The notes under the pieces are model-generated. The model searched no databases. It saw only the letters and a list, made by a program, of their open reading frames with translations, and was not told where the DNA came from. From the NCBI GenBank assembly GCA_028282905.1, contig JANQGW010000022.1, positions 1 through 55,255 on the forward strand: a stretch of DNA of 55,255 nt, in the 5' to 3' direction. Shown here piece after piece: positions 36,669-46,600 of this stretch. Both the position numbers and the translations under genes were made by a program. This DNA comes from Sedimentisphaerales bacterium (lineage in GTDB: Bacteria; Planctomycetota; Phycisphaerae; Sedimentisphaerales; Anaerohalosphaeraceae). The first letter of the stretch is position 1, and each line of letters starts with the position of its first letter.

Positions 36669-38789
36669 TCACTTCTTTTCAAAGAGGACATGGGATCCAA
36701 AGGGTTTGACAACCCGGTAGTTGTTCATGACAAAATCCCGCAATGGTTTCATGGCTTCATAGCGTTTAGCCTCGTCCGGTTCGACTTGAGTTTCGAGAAT
36801 GTTTTTCCAGAATTTATCAAATGCTTTCACTTCCGCCGGGTTATTCCTTAGTAGTCGCGGTTTTTTGTTTCCGAATACCTTCGCCGGAACCATAGGCCAC
36901 AACTCCAGAGGAGGCCGGTCAAAGGGAAAGTGCCGTTTGCGGCTGTCAACAATAAACTTTGGAGGATTCTGTTCAAGTTCGAGAACGATCCCTTGTATTT
37001 TTCTGTCTAATTGCCTCGGCGTCGTAACATGCATGTCGCCGTCATATGCCTTGGGCACCGGCGCCAGCCGCTGCGCCTGAACATAAATCCCCGGCACCCA
37101 GCCCCACACATACATCGTATCCGTTTCCGTGCTGTGGGAACGGATATAATCACCCGCGGCCACCCAGTTGCCCTGTTTCCGATAGTCCAGTTCCTTCAAA
37201 GCCGGCCCAAACCCGCGTCGTCGCGTCCCGTTGTTCTGCGTGTAATCGGCCCCCGTATCAGGACTGTACCGCTGCCCGATAAAAATCGGCATGCTCAGCA
37301 TGGCTAACACAAACACGCATACCCCACCACCGATCAGCCAGGGGATTTTCACCGCCGCGGCCTTCAATTTCTCTGACCACAACCAGACAATAAAGCCAGC
37401 CAGTACCGCTGCCGAACCGCACAGCGGCAGATAGTATTGTTCATACGACCGCGGACTGACCCACACAAACGCCATATCCAGAATCCACCAGATCGCCAGT
37501 AGCCAGACAAGTTTGGACTGTATGGCATCCGGCTTGGTTTTTTTCAGTAGCTTCACCAGCCAGATAATGACGGCAGCTAAGATCGTCACCGAGGCCAGCA
37601 GAATCGGCACTCCAACCACCTTATAGTACCGCATAATCTTCGGCGCATATTTCGAAAACTCGATCGAAGCCCGGCTGCCGGAAACATACCCACTGCCCAG
37701 GCCTGCCGCCGCTAAGAGTTTATCAAACTGCCCCGATATGGCCGCACAGACCTTAGCCGGAAAAGCAACCAGCGGAATACTGCGAACATAAGAATCCATG
37801 TCGCCGTCTTGAAATCCCGATTCATTTCGGACGATCAAGATTGAATAAGCCGAAACCAGAATCAGTAACACCAGTCCGCTCAGCCAGACAGCTTTGGAGA
37901 TTTTAAATCGTTTCAATGACAGACCGTGCTTTTTCAAATGGGAAAGCCCCCATATCAGGGCAAAAGCAGCAACCGTCAGCAGAATTCCCGTTTGAATGGC
38001 CACCGCGGGAAATGTTGTAAAAATAGCCGCCGGCTGCTTCTGCCAGACAAACAGCATCCCGGGAACCACTAACCCTCCCGCATAGCCGGCCAGAAACAGC
38101 CCTGACTCAAGTATGAGGTTTTTCCACTGACGCGAAAGCGCATTGCCGATCACGATGTAAAAAACAATGGCAACGACAATTGACATCCCCGTCGGCTTGA
38201 AAAAATACGGCTGCAGCGCCATAAATCCGCAAATTACCAGCCAGAAGCGTTTTTGCGTCAGCCCGTACAGGCAATAACAGCACGCCGCCGCGATCATAAA
38301 CGGAATCATGAACTGCTCTTTCACATTGCCGAATTTGGCAATTATAGGCGCCGATAGATAAACCGCCGCCAGGGTCGTGCCAATCACCGACGCCGGAAGC
38401 CCAAAGACTTTTCGCAGTGTGTAAAACAGAAAAGCACCCGCCGCCAATTGCAGCAGCATCTGGACAATTTTTGGCCCCGTATCATTAAAACCGAAGAGTT
38501 TAACGCCAATCACATTGGCCAGCAGTGTATTCGGACGCGCCGAACTTTTCTCATCAACCCCCAATTGAGCACCGTCCAGCAAATGCTTAGACGAGTACAC
38601 AAACGCGCCGCTGTCATAAGGCCCCGGCGAGTTAAATTCAATGTATTTGCCCACTCCGAATGGAATGCCCGCACAAATAGCCGTGATCAGAAGCGATACC
38701 AGCAGCCCGGCCGGCAATTTAGAGAGCCGGCTCTCTCGACCCGGCTGCGGTGTGTGGTCAATTGGTTTCTTTCTGCTTCGGCGTGCCAT
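36669..38789 (-). CDS. GT-C membrane glycosyltransferase (ArnT/PMT-like)
   Basis: 706 residues with about twelve membrane helices followed by a soluble periplasmic domain. The first large loop has F-N-S-P-G-P-Y-D-S-G-A-F-V-Y-S, with an acidic residue at the place of the catalytic Asp of GT39/GT83 enzymes, and the helices then alternate with short loops. The C-terminal domain has D-T-M-Y-V-W-G-W-V-P-G-I-Y. Such enzymes use polyprenyl-phosphate sugars outside the cytoplasmic membrane. The GT2 gene on its upstream side (38809-39777) would make that lipid-linked sugar. The product ends K-K with TGA; the following bases do not continue an informative frame, so this UGA is a true stop. Confidence 0.82.
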   Translation of the reverse strand: MARRSRKKPIDHTPQPGRESRLSKLPAGLLVSLLITAICAGIPFGVGKYIEFNSPGPYDSGAFVYSSKHLLDGAQLGVDEKSSARPNTLLANVIGVKLFGFNDTGPKIVQMLLQLAAGAFLFYTLRKVFGLPASVIGTTLAAVYLSAPIIAKFGNVKEQFMIPFMIAAACCYCLYGLTQKRFWLVICGFMALQPYFFKPTGMSIVVAIVFYIVIGNALSRQWKNLILESGLFLAGYAGGLVVPGMLFVWQKQPAAIFTTFPAVAIQTGILLTVAAFALIWGLSHLKKHGLSLKRFKISKAVWLSGLVLLILVSAYSILIVRNESGFQDGDMDSYVRSIPLVAFPAKVCAAISGQFDKLLAAAGLGSGYVSGSRASIEFSKYAPKIMRYYKVVGVPILLASVTILAAVIIWLVKLLKKTKPDAIQSKLVWLLAIWWILDMAFVWVSPRSYEQYYLPLCGSAAVLAGFIVWLWSEKLKAAAVKIPWLIGGGVCVFVLAMLSMPIFIGQRYSPDTGADYTQNNGTRRRGFGPALKELDYRKQGNWVAAGDYIRSHSTETDTMYVWGWVPGIYVQAQRLAPVPKAYDGDMHVTTPRQLDRKIQGIVLELEQNPPKFIVDSRKRHFPFDRPPLELWPMVPAKVFGNKKPRLLRNNPAEVKAFDKFWKNILETQVEPDEAKRYEAMKPLRDFVMNNYRVVKPFGSHVLFEKK

Positions 38790-38808
38790 ATCAGCCCCGT
38801 CTGTTTAA

Positions 38809-39777
38809 TTAAGCGGTTGGGTCTTCGGGTTCAAGAAACGTTTCGATAATATAGGTCGCCCGGTCTTGCGATTCGTGATAGGTCCGAACCATAATTTCCG
38901 CCAGCAGCCCCATTAGTACAAATTGAATCGACGCGGTCATCAACATCATCGAGATAACCAGCAGGGGATTGCGGTTCATGGAAAAATTAACCGCCAATTT
39001 CATTATCACAACGGTTAGGCCGGCCAGAAATGAACCCAGGAAGCACAAAAAACCTAATCCCCCGAAAATATGAATCGGCTTGGTGGAAAACGACGCCAAA
39101 AACTTGATCGTGATCAAGTCCAGGACAACTTTAAACGTCCGGCTCAGACCGTATTTCGTTTTGCCCGTCGTGCGGGGCCGGTGGTTGACCACGACTTCAG
39201 CAACCTTTTCGCCGCCCCAGCGCGCCAGTGCCGGGATAAACCGATGCATCTCACCGTATAGGCGAATTTGTTTGAGTGATTCAGCACGATAAGCCTTCAG
39301 TGTACAGCCGTAGTCATGCAGTCGTACGCCGGTTATTTTGCCGATACACCAGTTGGCAATACGCGACGGTAAGGTGCGTGTGACCGGATTGTCTTTACGC
39401 TCTTTTCGCCAGCCGCTGACAATGTCATACCCTTGATCCAGTTTTTTCAGCAGCTTCGGAATCTCTGCCGGATCATTTTGACCATCCGCATCCATCGGAA
39501 TGATAACTTTTCCGCGGGCATATTTAAAACCGGCACTCATCGCGGCCGTCTGACCGAAGTTGCGACGGAAACGAATCAGTCGAACAACGCCTGACTTTTT
39601 TTGGATATCAGTCAGAACACCGAAACTGTTATCGGAACTTCCGTCATCAACATAGATGATTTCATAAGTGTAATCCGACAGCGCCGCAAGCAGTTCTTCA
39701 TGCAGTGGTCCCAAACTCGCTTCTTCGTTGAACACCGGTATCACTACTGATAATTCCGGTTGTGGCAAATCGTTCAT
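38809..39777 (-). CDS. Polyprenyl-phosphate glycosyltransferase (GT2, DPM1/GtrB-like)
   Basis: 322 residues from ATG at 39777, with GGAG upstream; the longer frame starts inside noncoding sequence. The GT2 domain has L-S-V-V-I-P-V-F-N-E-E, Y-V-D-D-G-S-S-D-N-S and P-M-D-A-D-G-Q-N-D-P (metal-binding D-x-D equivalent). Two C-terminal membrane helices carry the GtrB/DPMS type anchor (G-G-L-G-F-L-C-F-L-G-S-F-L-A-G). It transfers a sugar to a polyprenyl phosphate in the inner leaflet. It pairs with the GT-C enzyme 19 bases downstream that would use the product. Confidence 0.91.
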   Translation of the reverse strand: MNDLPQPELSVVIPVFNEEASLGPLHEELLAALSDYTYEIIYVDDGSSDNSFGVLTDIQKKSGVVRLIRFRRNFGQTAAMSAGFKYARGKVIIPMDADGQNDPAEIPKLLKKLDQGYDIVSGWRKERKDNPVTRTLPSRIANWCIGKITGVRLHDYGCTLKAYRAESLKQIRLYGEMHRFIPALARWGGEKVAEVVVNHRPRTTGKTKYGLSRTFKVVLDLITIKFLASFSTKPIHIFGGLGFLCFLGSFLAGLTVVIMKLAVNFSMNRNPLLVISMMLMTASIQFVLMGLLAEIMVRTYHESQDRATYIIETFLEPEDPTA

Positions 39778-39966
39778 AACAGACTCCAAAATAAGCACAT
39801 ACGAAACAACGATAAATTTTACAGACAAGGTCGCTTTCTGTAAAGACTTATCTGCAATAGGCCGAAAAGACAGTTGCGTGCCGACTGCTTTTTGGTAAAC
39901 TTACACACTGTTATCGGCGTATTAAGAATAAAAGTTATGATAAAAATTATTTTAGGGAAATCCGGA

Positions 39967-41043
39967 ATGAGAATATACAGGACTGCCCCGGTTGGGTTAT
40001 GCATTCTGTGTATGGCCTTGTTGACTGTCGGTTGTCAGCCCGGCCAAAAAACGACCGGCGATACGGTGCCCGACGAAGTGAAAGCACCGGATTCAGACCG
40101 CTCAAAGCAGCAGTTCGAAAGTGTGGAGCCTGAAGGGGACTACCCCATCATTCAGGCTGAAAAGGAAGCCCATGATTTTGGAGAAATGGGCCCCGGTGCA
40201 TCCGCTAATTGTGAATATAATTTTACAAATGTCGGAACTGCGGATTTGAAGATTACCCGCATCATCAGCACCTGCGGCTGTGCGATTCCGGAATTGAAGA
40301 AAAAAGTCTATGCGCCTGGCGAATCAGGTGTCATCAAACTCAGATTTACTGCCCCGAAACTCAAAGGAAAAGTTGAAAAACATATTTATATTGTCAGCAA
40401 TGACCCCAAATATCCGCGGTTTGAACTTGACGTCAAGGCAAAGGTTGTCGTGAAAGTCTCCATTTCGCCGGAAATGGCCAATCTAAGGTTTGACCAGGAA
40501 AACGCCGGAATGCCCGATATTGTGGTTAAAAGTCTCGATGATCGGGAATTTTCAATCAAATCGGTGACAAATGCTGGAAACACCATGAAAATCACATTCG
40601 ATCCAAAGAAAAAGGCCAAAGAATTCACCTTAAAGCCTGTTGTTGATATCAAAAAGCTTCTTGAAAATAATAAAGGGTCGATCATTGTTAATGCGGATCA
40701 TCCCCAGGCCGGCACTCTGGCCGTCGGATATGAGGCGTTGCCGCCTTATGAGCTTCAGCGTCCGCGAATGATTCTGCAAAACGTCAAACCGGAAGTCCCA
40801 ATGCTCAAAGATAACTTTATTCGCAGCAATTATGGGACCCCCGTAGAAATCGTCTCTGCGACATCCAGAAATAATTATATGGAAATCGCCAACCAGCAGC
40901 GGGACGGCGAACACTTGAGATTCCAGGTGAAAATTACCCCGCCCCCAAAAAGCGCGAAGAGATACCTGAAGGATGAAATGACCCTGACGCTTAAAGACGG
41001 CTATGCCGTGAAGATTACCTGTTCAGGTTGGTATAAACGATAA
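39967..41043 (+). CDS. DUF1573 lipoprotein, copy 1
   Basis: 358 residues. ATG at 39967 gives a lipoprotein signal ending L-L-T-V-G-C-Q-P-G. A DUF1573 domain follows at about 55-155: H-D-F-G-E-M-G-P-G-A, N-V-G-T-A-D-L-K-I and I-S-T-C-G-C-A-I-P, the hallmark cysteine pair. The immunoglobulin-like fold is common in planctomycetes and Bacteroidota surface proteins, function unknown. The second half repeats a beta-sandwich with R-S-N-Y-G-T-P-V-E-I. The next gene is a close paralogue in the same orientation. Confidence 0.88.
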   Translation: MRIYRTAPVGLCILCMALLTVGCQPGQKTTGDTVPDEVKAPDSDRSKQQFESVEPEGDYPIIQAEKEAHDFGEMGPGASANCEYNFTNVGTADLKITRIISTCGCAIPELKKKVYAPGESGVIKLRFTAPKLKGKVEKHIYIVSNDPKYPRFELDVKAKVVVKVSISPEMANLRFDQENAGMPDIVVKSLDDREFSIKSVTNAGNTMKITFDPKKKAKEFTLKPVVDIKKLLENNKGSIIVNADHPQAGTLAVGYEALPPYELQRPRMILQNVKPEVPMLKDNFIRSNYGTPVEIVSATSRNNYMEIANQQRDGEHLRFQVKITPPPKSAKRYLKDEMTLTLKDGYAVKITCSGWYKR

Positions 41044-41102
41044 AATTCCGAGGTTAAAGGCTATTAATCTATATTTTAATCCATATATAAGGAAGTGAAG
41101 TA

Positions 41103-42200
41103 ATGAAAATGTACAGGAGTGTGTTTGTTGGTTTAGCGTTTCTTTCTCTTTTTGTCATGGCAACAGGCTGTCAGCCTTCTCAACAGCGAGATACGGCTGC
41201 TGCAGAGCCAACGATTCAGCCGACCGAAACAACCACTGAAAAACCGCCCGTCAAAGTCACAGAATCGGAACCGGTGGTAACCGGCGATGTCCCGGTATTG
41301 AAAGTGGAAAATCCCGCTCATGATTTTGGTGAAATAGGACCGGGTGCCTCGGATAAATGCGAATATAAGTTTAAAAACGTCGGCACAGCGACATTGAAGA
41401 TCGACCGCATCCAAAGCACCTGTGGCTGCACGGTTCCGCAATTGAAGAAGAAAATCTATGAACCCGGCGAATCCGGCGTGATCAAACTGACTTTTAAAGC
41501 GCCGACCGTCAAGGGCAAGGTCAAAAAGCACCTCTATATTGTCAGTAATGACCCCAAAAAACCCCGTTTTGAGTTGGAGGTGAAGGCCAAGGTGGTCGTC
41601 AAAGTATCGATTGCCCCGGAAGCAGTCGAGCTGCGACTGGACAAGGACAACGGGGGAATGCCCGATATCGTAGTTAAAAGCCTGGACGACCGCGAGTTTT
41701 CGATCAAATCCGTCATTGTCCCCCAACAGGCGATCAAGGTTAAGATTGACCCGGCCAAAAAGGCCAAGGAATTCGTCCTAAAGCCAGCGGTGGACATCAA
41801 TAAGCTCAATCAGTTCAATACTGGAATTATTCAGGTCAGAACTGACCACCCGCAGGCCGGAACGCTGTCGGTTCGCTATGAAGCCCTGCAGAAATATGTT
41901 ATTCAGCGGCCCCGGATGATCCTGCAAAATGTCGAACCCGCCAAGGCGATCATCAAAGACAACTTTATTCGCAGCAATTATGGGACGCCAGTGGAAATTG
42001 CCTCGGTCACGTCTCGAAACAATTATATGGAGATTGAAAGTCAGGAAAGAGACGGCGAGCACCTGAAGCTGAAGATCAAAATTACGCCGCCCGCCAGAAC
42101 CGCGACGTCCCGCCGGTATATCACCGACGAAATGACGGTAGTGCTGAAAGATGAAACCATGCTCAAGATTCGCTGCAGCGGTTGGTACAAGCTGCGGTAA
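41103..42200 (+). CDS. DUF1573 lipoprotein, copy 2
   Basis: 365 residues, tandem paralogue of the preceding gene with the same plan: lipobox V-M-A-T-G-C-Q-P-S, Thr/Glu/Pro-rich linker, H-D-F-G-E-I-G-P-G-A, S-T-C-G-C-T-V-P and M-P-D-I-V-V-K-S-L-D-D-R-E-F, which is identical in both copies. The N-terminal linkers differ while the folded parts are highly alike, indicating a recent duplication. AAGGAAGTGAAGTA precedes the ATG. It is immediately upstream of the secretion operon but separated from it by 270 bases. Confidence 0.88.
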   Translation: MKMYRSVFVGLAFLSLFVMATGCQPSQQRDTAAAEPTIQPTETTTEKPPVKVTESEPVVTGDVPVLKVENPAHDFGEIGPGASDKCEYKFKNVGTATLKIDRIQSTCGCTVPQLKKKIYEPGESGVIKLTFKAPTVKGKVKKHLYIVSNDPKKPRFELEVKAKVVVKVSIAPEAVELRLDKDNGGMPDIVVKSLDDREFSIKSVIVPQQAIKVKIDPAKKAKEFVLKPAVDINKLNQFNTGIIQVRTDHPQAGTLSVRYEALQKYVIQRPRMILQNVEPAKAIIKDNFIRSNYGTPVEIASVTSRNNYMEIESQERDGEHLKLKIKITPPARTATSRRYITDEMTVVLKDETMLKIRCSGWYKLR

Positions 42201-42403
42201 ACGGCTTTCGGTTTTCAAATGAAATGTTCGTTAGTATTAGACTTAAGTCTTTTTAAAATAGCACTTTATGCTTTAGGGTGAGGGCGTTTGTATGGCCCGT
42301 ATCACCCCGGCAAAAGACTTTTTATAGGAATGAATTTTAGATGCTTTTTCTGTGTTCTTTTTCGGAACTTAACATGAGCTGAGGTGTCTAAAGGAATAGC
42401 GTC

Positions 42404-42433
42404 AAGCCAACGCATGTTCGTGTGTTTTGGCTT
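42404..42433. other. Hairpin in the leader of the secretion operon
   Basis: AAGCCAA and TTGGCTT arms enclose about 16 bases, 36 bases before gspC. It is followed only by TTTGAAATG, a weak T-run. It could be a weak terminator for the DUF1573 genes or a leader structure. The rest of 42201-42469 shows nothing I can name. Confidence 0.35.
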
Positions 42434-42469
42434 TGAAATGGGATTTTAAATCAGTTTAAGTCGAAAAGA

Positions 42470-43543
42470 ATGCTTAAAACCCTGCGAATAACCAGTTTAA
42501 TAGCGTTAATCGCCGCCGTGGGCGGTGTCGTTGTCATAGGCGTGTTCGGCCTGCGCGGGGACTCTGACATTCTGGCATTTCTCGAAACTCCCGGTGTCGT
42601 TGACAAGGCGAAAGAGAAACTCCAGCCGGAAGCTGATAAAAAAGATGTGGAATCTCCGCTGGCAACCCAGTCTAGGCTGCTTGCCTTGCGGCTCGATCCG
42701 CCGCCTCCCCCGGCGCCGAAAGACCCCGTTGAGCCAAAAGATCCGCCCAAGGAAACGGCGACACGCCAGCCGCCTAAGCCGCGCGATCCCGTTCCGCCCC
42801 GGCCCAAAACACAGGTCAACGCCAAGTTTAAACTGCTCGCGACTGTCATGTGTGATGCTAACCCTACACGGTCCATGGCGCTGCTGGAGCAGTCCGGCGG
42901 CAAGCAGGAGTGGTTCTGGCAGGGTGAGCGTGTCGGACATCTGGACATCGACGAGGTGCGCAACGGCAGTGTCATTTTCTCACAGGCCGGCCGCAGTAAA
43001 CAGGAACTGTTCGTTCCCGCCAAGCCTCCTGTCAAGTCATTGCTTAAAGGCGAGGGGACTGCCGGTGTGTCAATTCCAAATCGACCCGATAGTATCAATG
43101 TAACGATGGGCGCAGGCGCCGGAACCGGTCCGATTAAGCCGCAGACAACCTCCGCCGCGGGAACTGCCGCGACGGCTCGCCCGCCCGCTGCCACAACTGA
43201 AAGCGGCCGGGTGCGCATCCAGCGAAGTCAAAGTGAGGCCGAACGCCGGGCCGTCGCCGACCGGCTGCGTCAGCGCACTGCGCCAAAGCCGCCGACACGG
43301 GAAGAGCAAAAGGCTTCGATTGAAAGCAATATCGCCGGCATTCAGGAAATTATGTCACGCGATACCGGTGGCGATCCGGAGCAGAGGAAGAAAGAAAATG
43401 AATCCTGGATGAAGTTGCTCAAGGCTCTGGAAGGCGAAAAGGGGACACTGGATAAAGCCGTCAAAGCCGAAGAAGCGGCCGACAAAAAAGGGCAGCCCGA
43501 CAAGGACGCCGGTGCGAAAACAGAACCTGAAAAAAAGAAATAA
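42470..43543 (+). CDS. GspC-like inner-membrane protein of type II secretion
   Basis: 357 residues: one N-terminal helix (T-S-L-I-A-L-I-A-A-V-G-G-V-V-V-I-G-V-F), a Pro-rich linker (D-P-P-P-P-P-A-P-K-D-P), then a compact domain resembling the GspC homology region: F-K-L-L-A-T-V-M-C-D, S-M-A-L-L-E-Q-S-G-G-K-Q, G-E-R-V-G-H-L-D-I and V-I-F-S-Q-A-G. In T2SS this domain bridges the inner platform and the secretin. The C-terminal third is low-complexity and helical with many Lys/Glu/Ala, unlike classic GspC and without an obvious PDZ domain. It is directly upstream of the secretin gene, but a terminator-like hairpin lies between them. Confidence 0.68.
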   Translation: MLKTLRITSLIALIAAVGGVVVIGVFGLRGDSDILAFLETPGVVDKAKEKLQPEADKKDVESPLATQSRLLALRLDPPPPPAPKDPVEPKDPPKETATRQPPKPRDPVPPRPKTQVNAKFKLLATVMCDANPTRSMALLEQSGGKQEWFWQGERVGHLDIDEVRNGSVIFSQAGRSKQELFVPAKPPVKSLLKGEGTAGVSIPNRPDSINVTMGAGAGTGPIKPQTTSAAGTAATARPPAATTESGRVRIQRSQSEAERRAVADRLRQRTAPKPPTREEQKASIESNIAGIQEIMSRDTGGDPEQRKKENESWMKLLKALEGEKGTLDKAVKAEEAADKKGQPDKDAGAKTEPEKKK

Positions 43544-43584
43544 CACCCGCCAAAGTGAGTGAGCGGGCGTTTGAGAGTGAATAC

Positions 43585-43615
43585 AAAAGTTCGGCCTTAC
43601 GCCGAAACTTTTTTT
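43585..43615 (+). terminator. Terminator-like hairpin between gspC-like gene and secretin gene
   Basis: Arms AAAGTTCGGC and GCCGAAACTTT (one bulged A) with loop CTTAC are followed by seven T. A second hairpin, CACCCGC/GCGGGCG, lies just before it at about 43545-43569. Its place inside the operon suggests partial termination that sets secretin level. Confidence 0.7.
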
Positions 43616-43662
43616 ATTGAGAGATAAACACGAATAAACAGTCACATGATGTGGAGTATGTT

Positions 43663-46600
43663 ATGCGTTTAACGAAGTATGCAGGCTTCAGGCAATGGTT
43701 GCATGGACGGACGTTGTTGGTTTTGGTGGTCGTTGTTTTGGCCGGAATGTGCGGTTGGGTCCGCGCAGCTGAAGACGGCGACGGCGTTCTGCGCAGCCGG
43801 TCGTATAAATTCAGGTATGTCACCAGTCAGCAGGCACGCGAATTCTTGTTGCAACTGCAGATTGGTACCGAGCTTGATATCCTGACCGACACCGCGCTGA
43901 TTGTCACCAGCGACAAGGGCGTTGATCTGACGCGCGCTACCGAAGTGATTTCCATCCTGGACCGCGAGGAATCAACAGTCATTCGCGTGTTGGACGCTGA
44001 CCCAGCGGCCCCGCTGCCTACGCCAGCAGAATTGGCTGAACAACTGACCGGCATCACCGTCGGTACTATGACCGATGCGCCGCCGAAGGGCTCGACCAAT
44101 CCCGCCATCGTGGACACGCTGGCGGGCAGACTGATCGCGATTGCTGCGGTACCGCTTTTGAACGATATCGATACCGCTCTGCAAACCTGGCAGAAAGAAA
44201 ATACTCCCGCCGAGCCGGTTGTTGAAACACCCGATCCGGAAATCACTGACCCGGCTGTCGAAGAACCGGAAAAACCCGAAGAACCGGTTGCGGTTGAACC
44301 CAAACCTGAGCTGGTTGTGGAAAGACCTGCCGCCGATGAATTGGTGCCGGTCGTGGAAGTTCCTGTCGTCGAATCGGTTGAAGAAAAGCCGGTTATTGAA
44401 GTGCCGGTTAAAGAAATTACCGAAACTCCAGCTGTTGAAGCCAAAGATGACGCCGCCGATCTCATGCCGGATAAATCGTTCGAGCAGTTAATGACCGAAT
44501 TAATGGCCGCCCAGCAGGCCGATGAATTGGCTGCCGAAGCTGCGGAAAAACAAACTCCGCCGGTTGATCCATTGACGACTGCCGAAGATATGGTCATCGA
44601 GGATGTCACGGCCGAAGCCGCCGAAACAGCGACCGATGACTTTTTGAGCGATGCGCTCCTGCAAGCGCTGGAAGAGGAAGAAATTAAAAAGACCCAACAG
44701 TTAGCCGCGCAAAAAGCCGCTGCCCAAAAGGCTGCCGCTGAGAAAAAGGCGGCTCAGGAAAAACCCGCTAAGCTGGCAGAAAAAACACCGGCCAAGAGCA
44801 CCGCTGCCCGTCAGCGCCAAGAAGCGATCGAAGCGATGCGAAAACAAGCCGAAGCCGATCGCGCGGCCGCCGAAGCGGCCGAGGCCGCCGCTGATGACGA
44901 ACTCAAGAAAGCGCTGGAAATGCTGTTGAAGTCCTCCGAGCCGGCCGCTCCGGAAAAGCCGGCCCCCAAGCCTGCCGACCCGGCCCCGGCTAAGGAAAGA
45001 CCGACACCAAAGTCAAAGCAGGCCCAGCTCGAACAGGAACTGGCCGAACTGCGGGCGCAGATCGCCGAATTGAAAGCCGCCAAGGCCGCTGCCATTGAAG
45101 AAAAGAAAGCTCCGGAAGATGTACCGTCAAAGGTTGGCGTCAAAACGGGGCAGGCCGCCTTCGAAGAAGCTGTCGGTGAAGAAATGCTCGATACCGTCAT
45201 TGATTTGCCGCAGGAAGTCATGCTCGAATCGCTGATCGACCTGGTCGGCAAACAGCTTGGTCTCAATTACATGTATGACCCGGCACTTCTGAAAAACCAG
45301 AAAGTCACGCTGAAAATCCACAAGGGCCAGATCAAGGTCCGTGATTTATATGCCCTGATGGAGTCAACCCTTCACTTTAAGGGCTTTGTCATGACCCGCC
45401 GGGACAACCTGGTGACGATTGTCAAAAGTACTGATATTTCTAAAATTGATCCGAGTTTTCTGAATGCCGGTGACTCCAGCGATCCGGGGGAAGTTGCTGC
45501 CAGCACGATTTTTGAATTGAAGCACATTGGCGCCGATGCTGCCAAGAAAACGCTGGATGCCATGAAGCTCAGCAGCATCGCCAACGGTATCCAGACCGTT
45601 GCCGGCACCAACCGACTGATCGTGACCGATTATACCTATCGCATGGATCGCATCGCCGAAGCGATTGAGATGATCGACGTCGCCGGTGAACCCAAAGAGT
45701 TCCAGTCCCGCCAGTTGAATTACATGCAGGCATCCGAACTGGTCGAAAAGCTCAAAGTTCTCATCAAGGAAATGGAAGGCGTCTCGCTGGATATTGCTGC
45801 GCCCGCCGCACCCGCACAAACCCGCACGGTCCGCACACGTGACCCCAAGACCGGCCGGACGATCACCAAGCAGGTGCCGGTCAGTACCTCCTCGACATCT
45901 TCCGCCAAGCCCGCCGAAAAGGATGCGGTCTTTATCGATGTTGATGAACGAACCAACCGCGTGCTCATGGTCGGCAAACCCGCCGATCTGGCCACGCTCA
46001 ACGATTTGATCGACACGCTGGACGTGCCCCAGCAGGACTTAAAGACGGTCCGTGAATACGTCATCCAGCACGTCGAAGCTGTCGAAGTCGTCAACGTCCT
46101 CAATGAACTGGGCCTGGCGTCCGTCAGCGTTGCAACCCCGCAAAAGACCACAACGGCTGCCAAAAGTACCACGACGCGTGACCCGCGCACCGGCCGAACC
46201 ACCACAACCCCGGCACCGCGAACGGCAACTTCTACCGCTGCCAAAAAAGACGGCGCCGAACCCAATATCTCGATTCGCCCGGCCACCAACTCCCTGCTGG
46301 TCAATGCCACCGGCGAACAGCACCAGGCCATCGAACTGGTCATCGCCCACGTCGATGTCGTCCAGAAGGACCAGCGAACCATCCGCGAATACGAAATTCA
46401 AAATGTCGATGCCCAGGAGATCATCGACACCATGACCGACCTCGGCATGATCGCACAACAGTCATCCTCCAGCAGCCGCTCGGCAACAACCGGCCGGACT
46501 TCCAGCCGCACGACCACTTCGTCTCGTAGCACGCCGCAGCCGACAGCGCCCGCGACCGTCGCCCCGGCCCTGACCGGCCTGACAGGCGAAGCAGGCAGCG

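Noticed and set aside
36640..36671. TGA at the end of the GT-C gene as a further Sec codon
   Set aside because: A second stop follows within a few codons, no hairpin lies at the right distance, and no cysteine-type motif is near.
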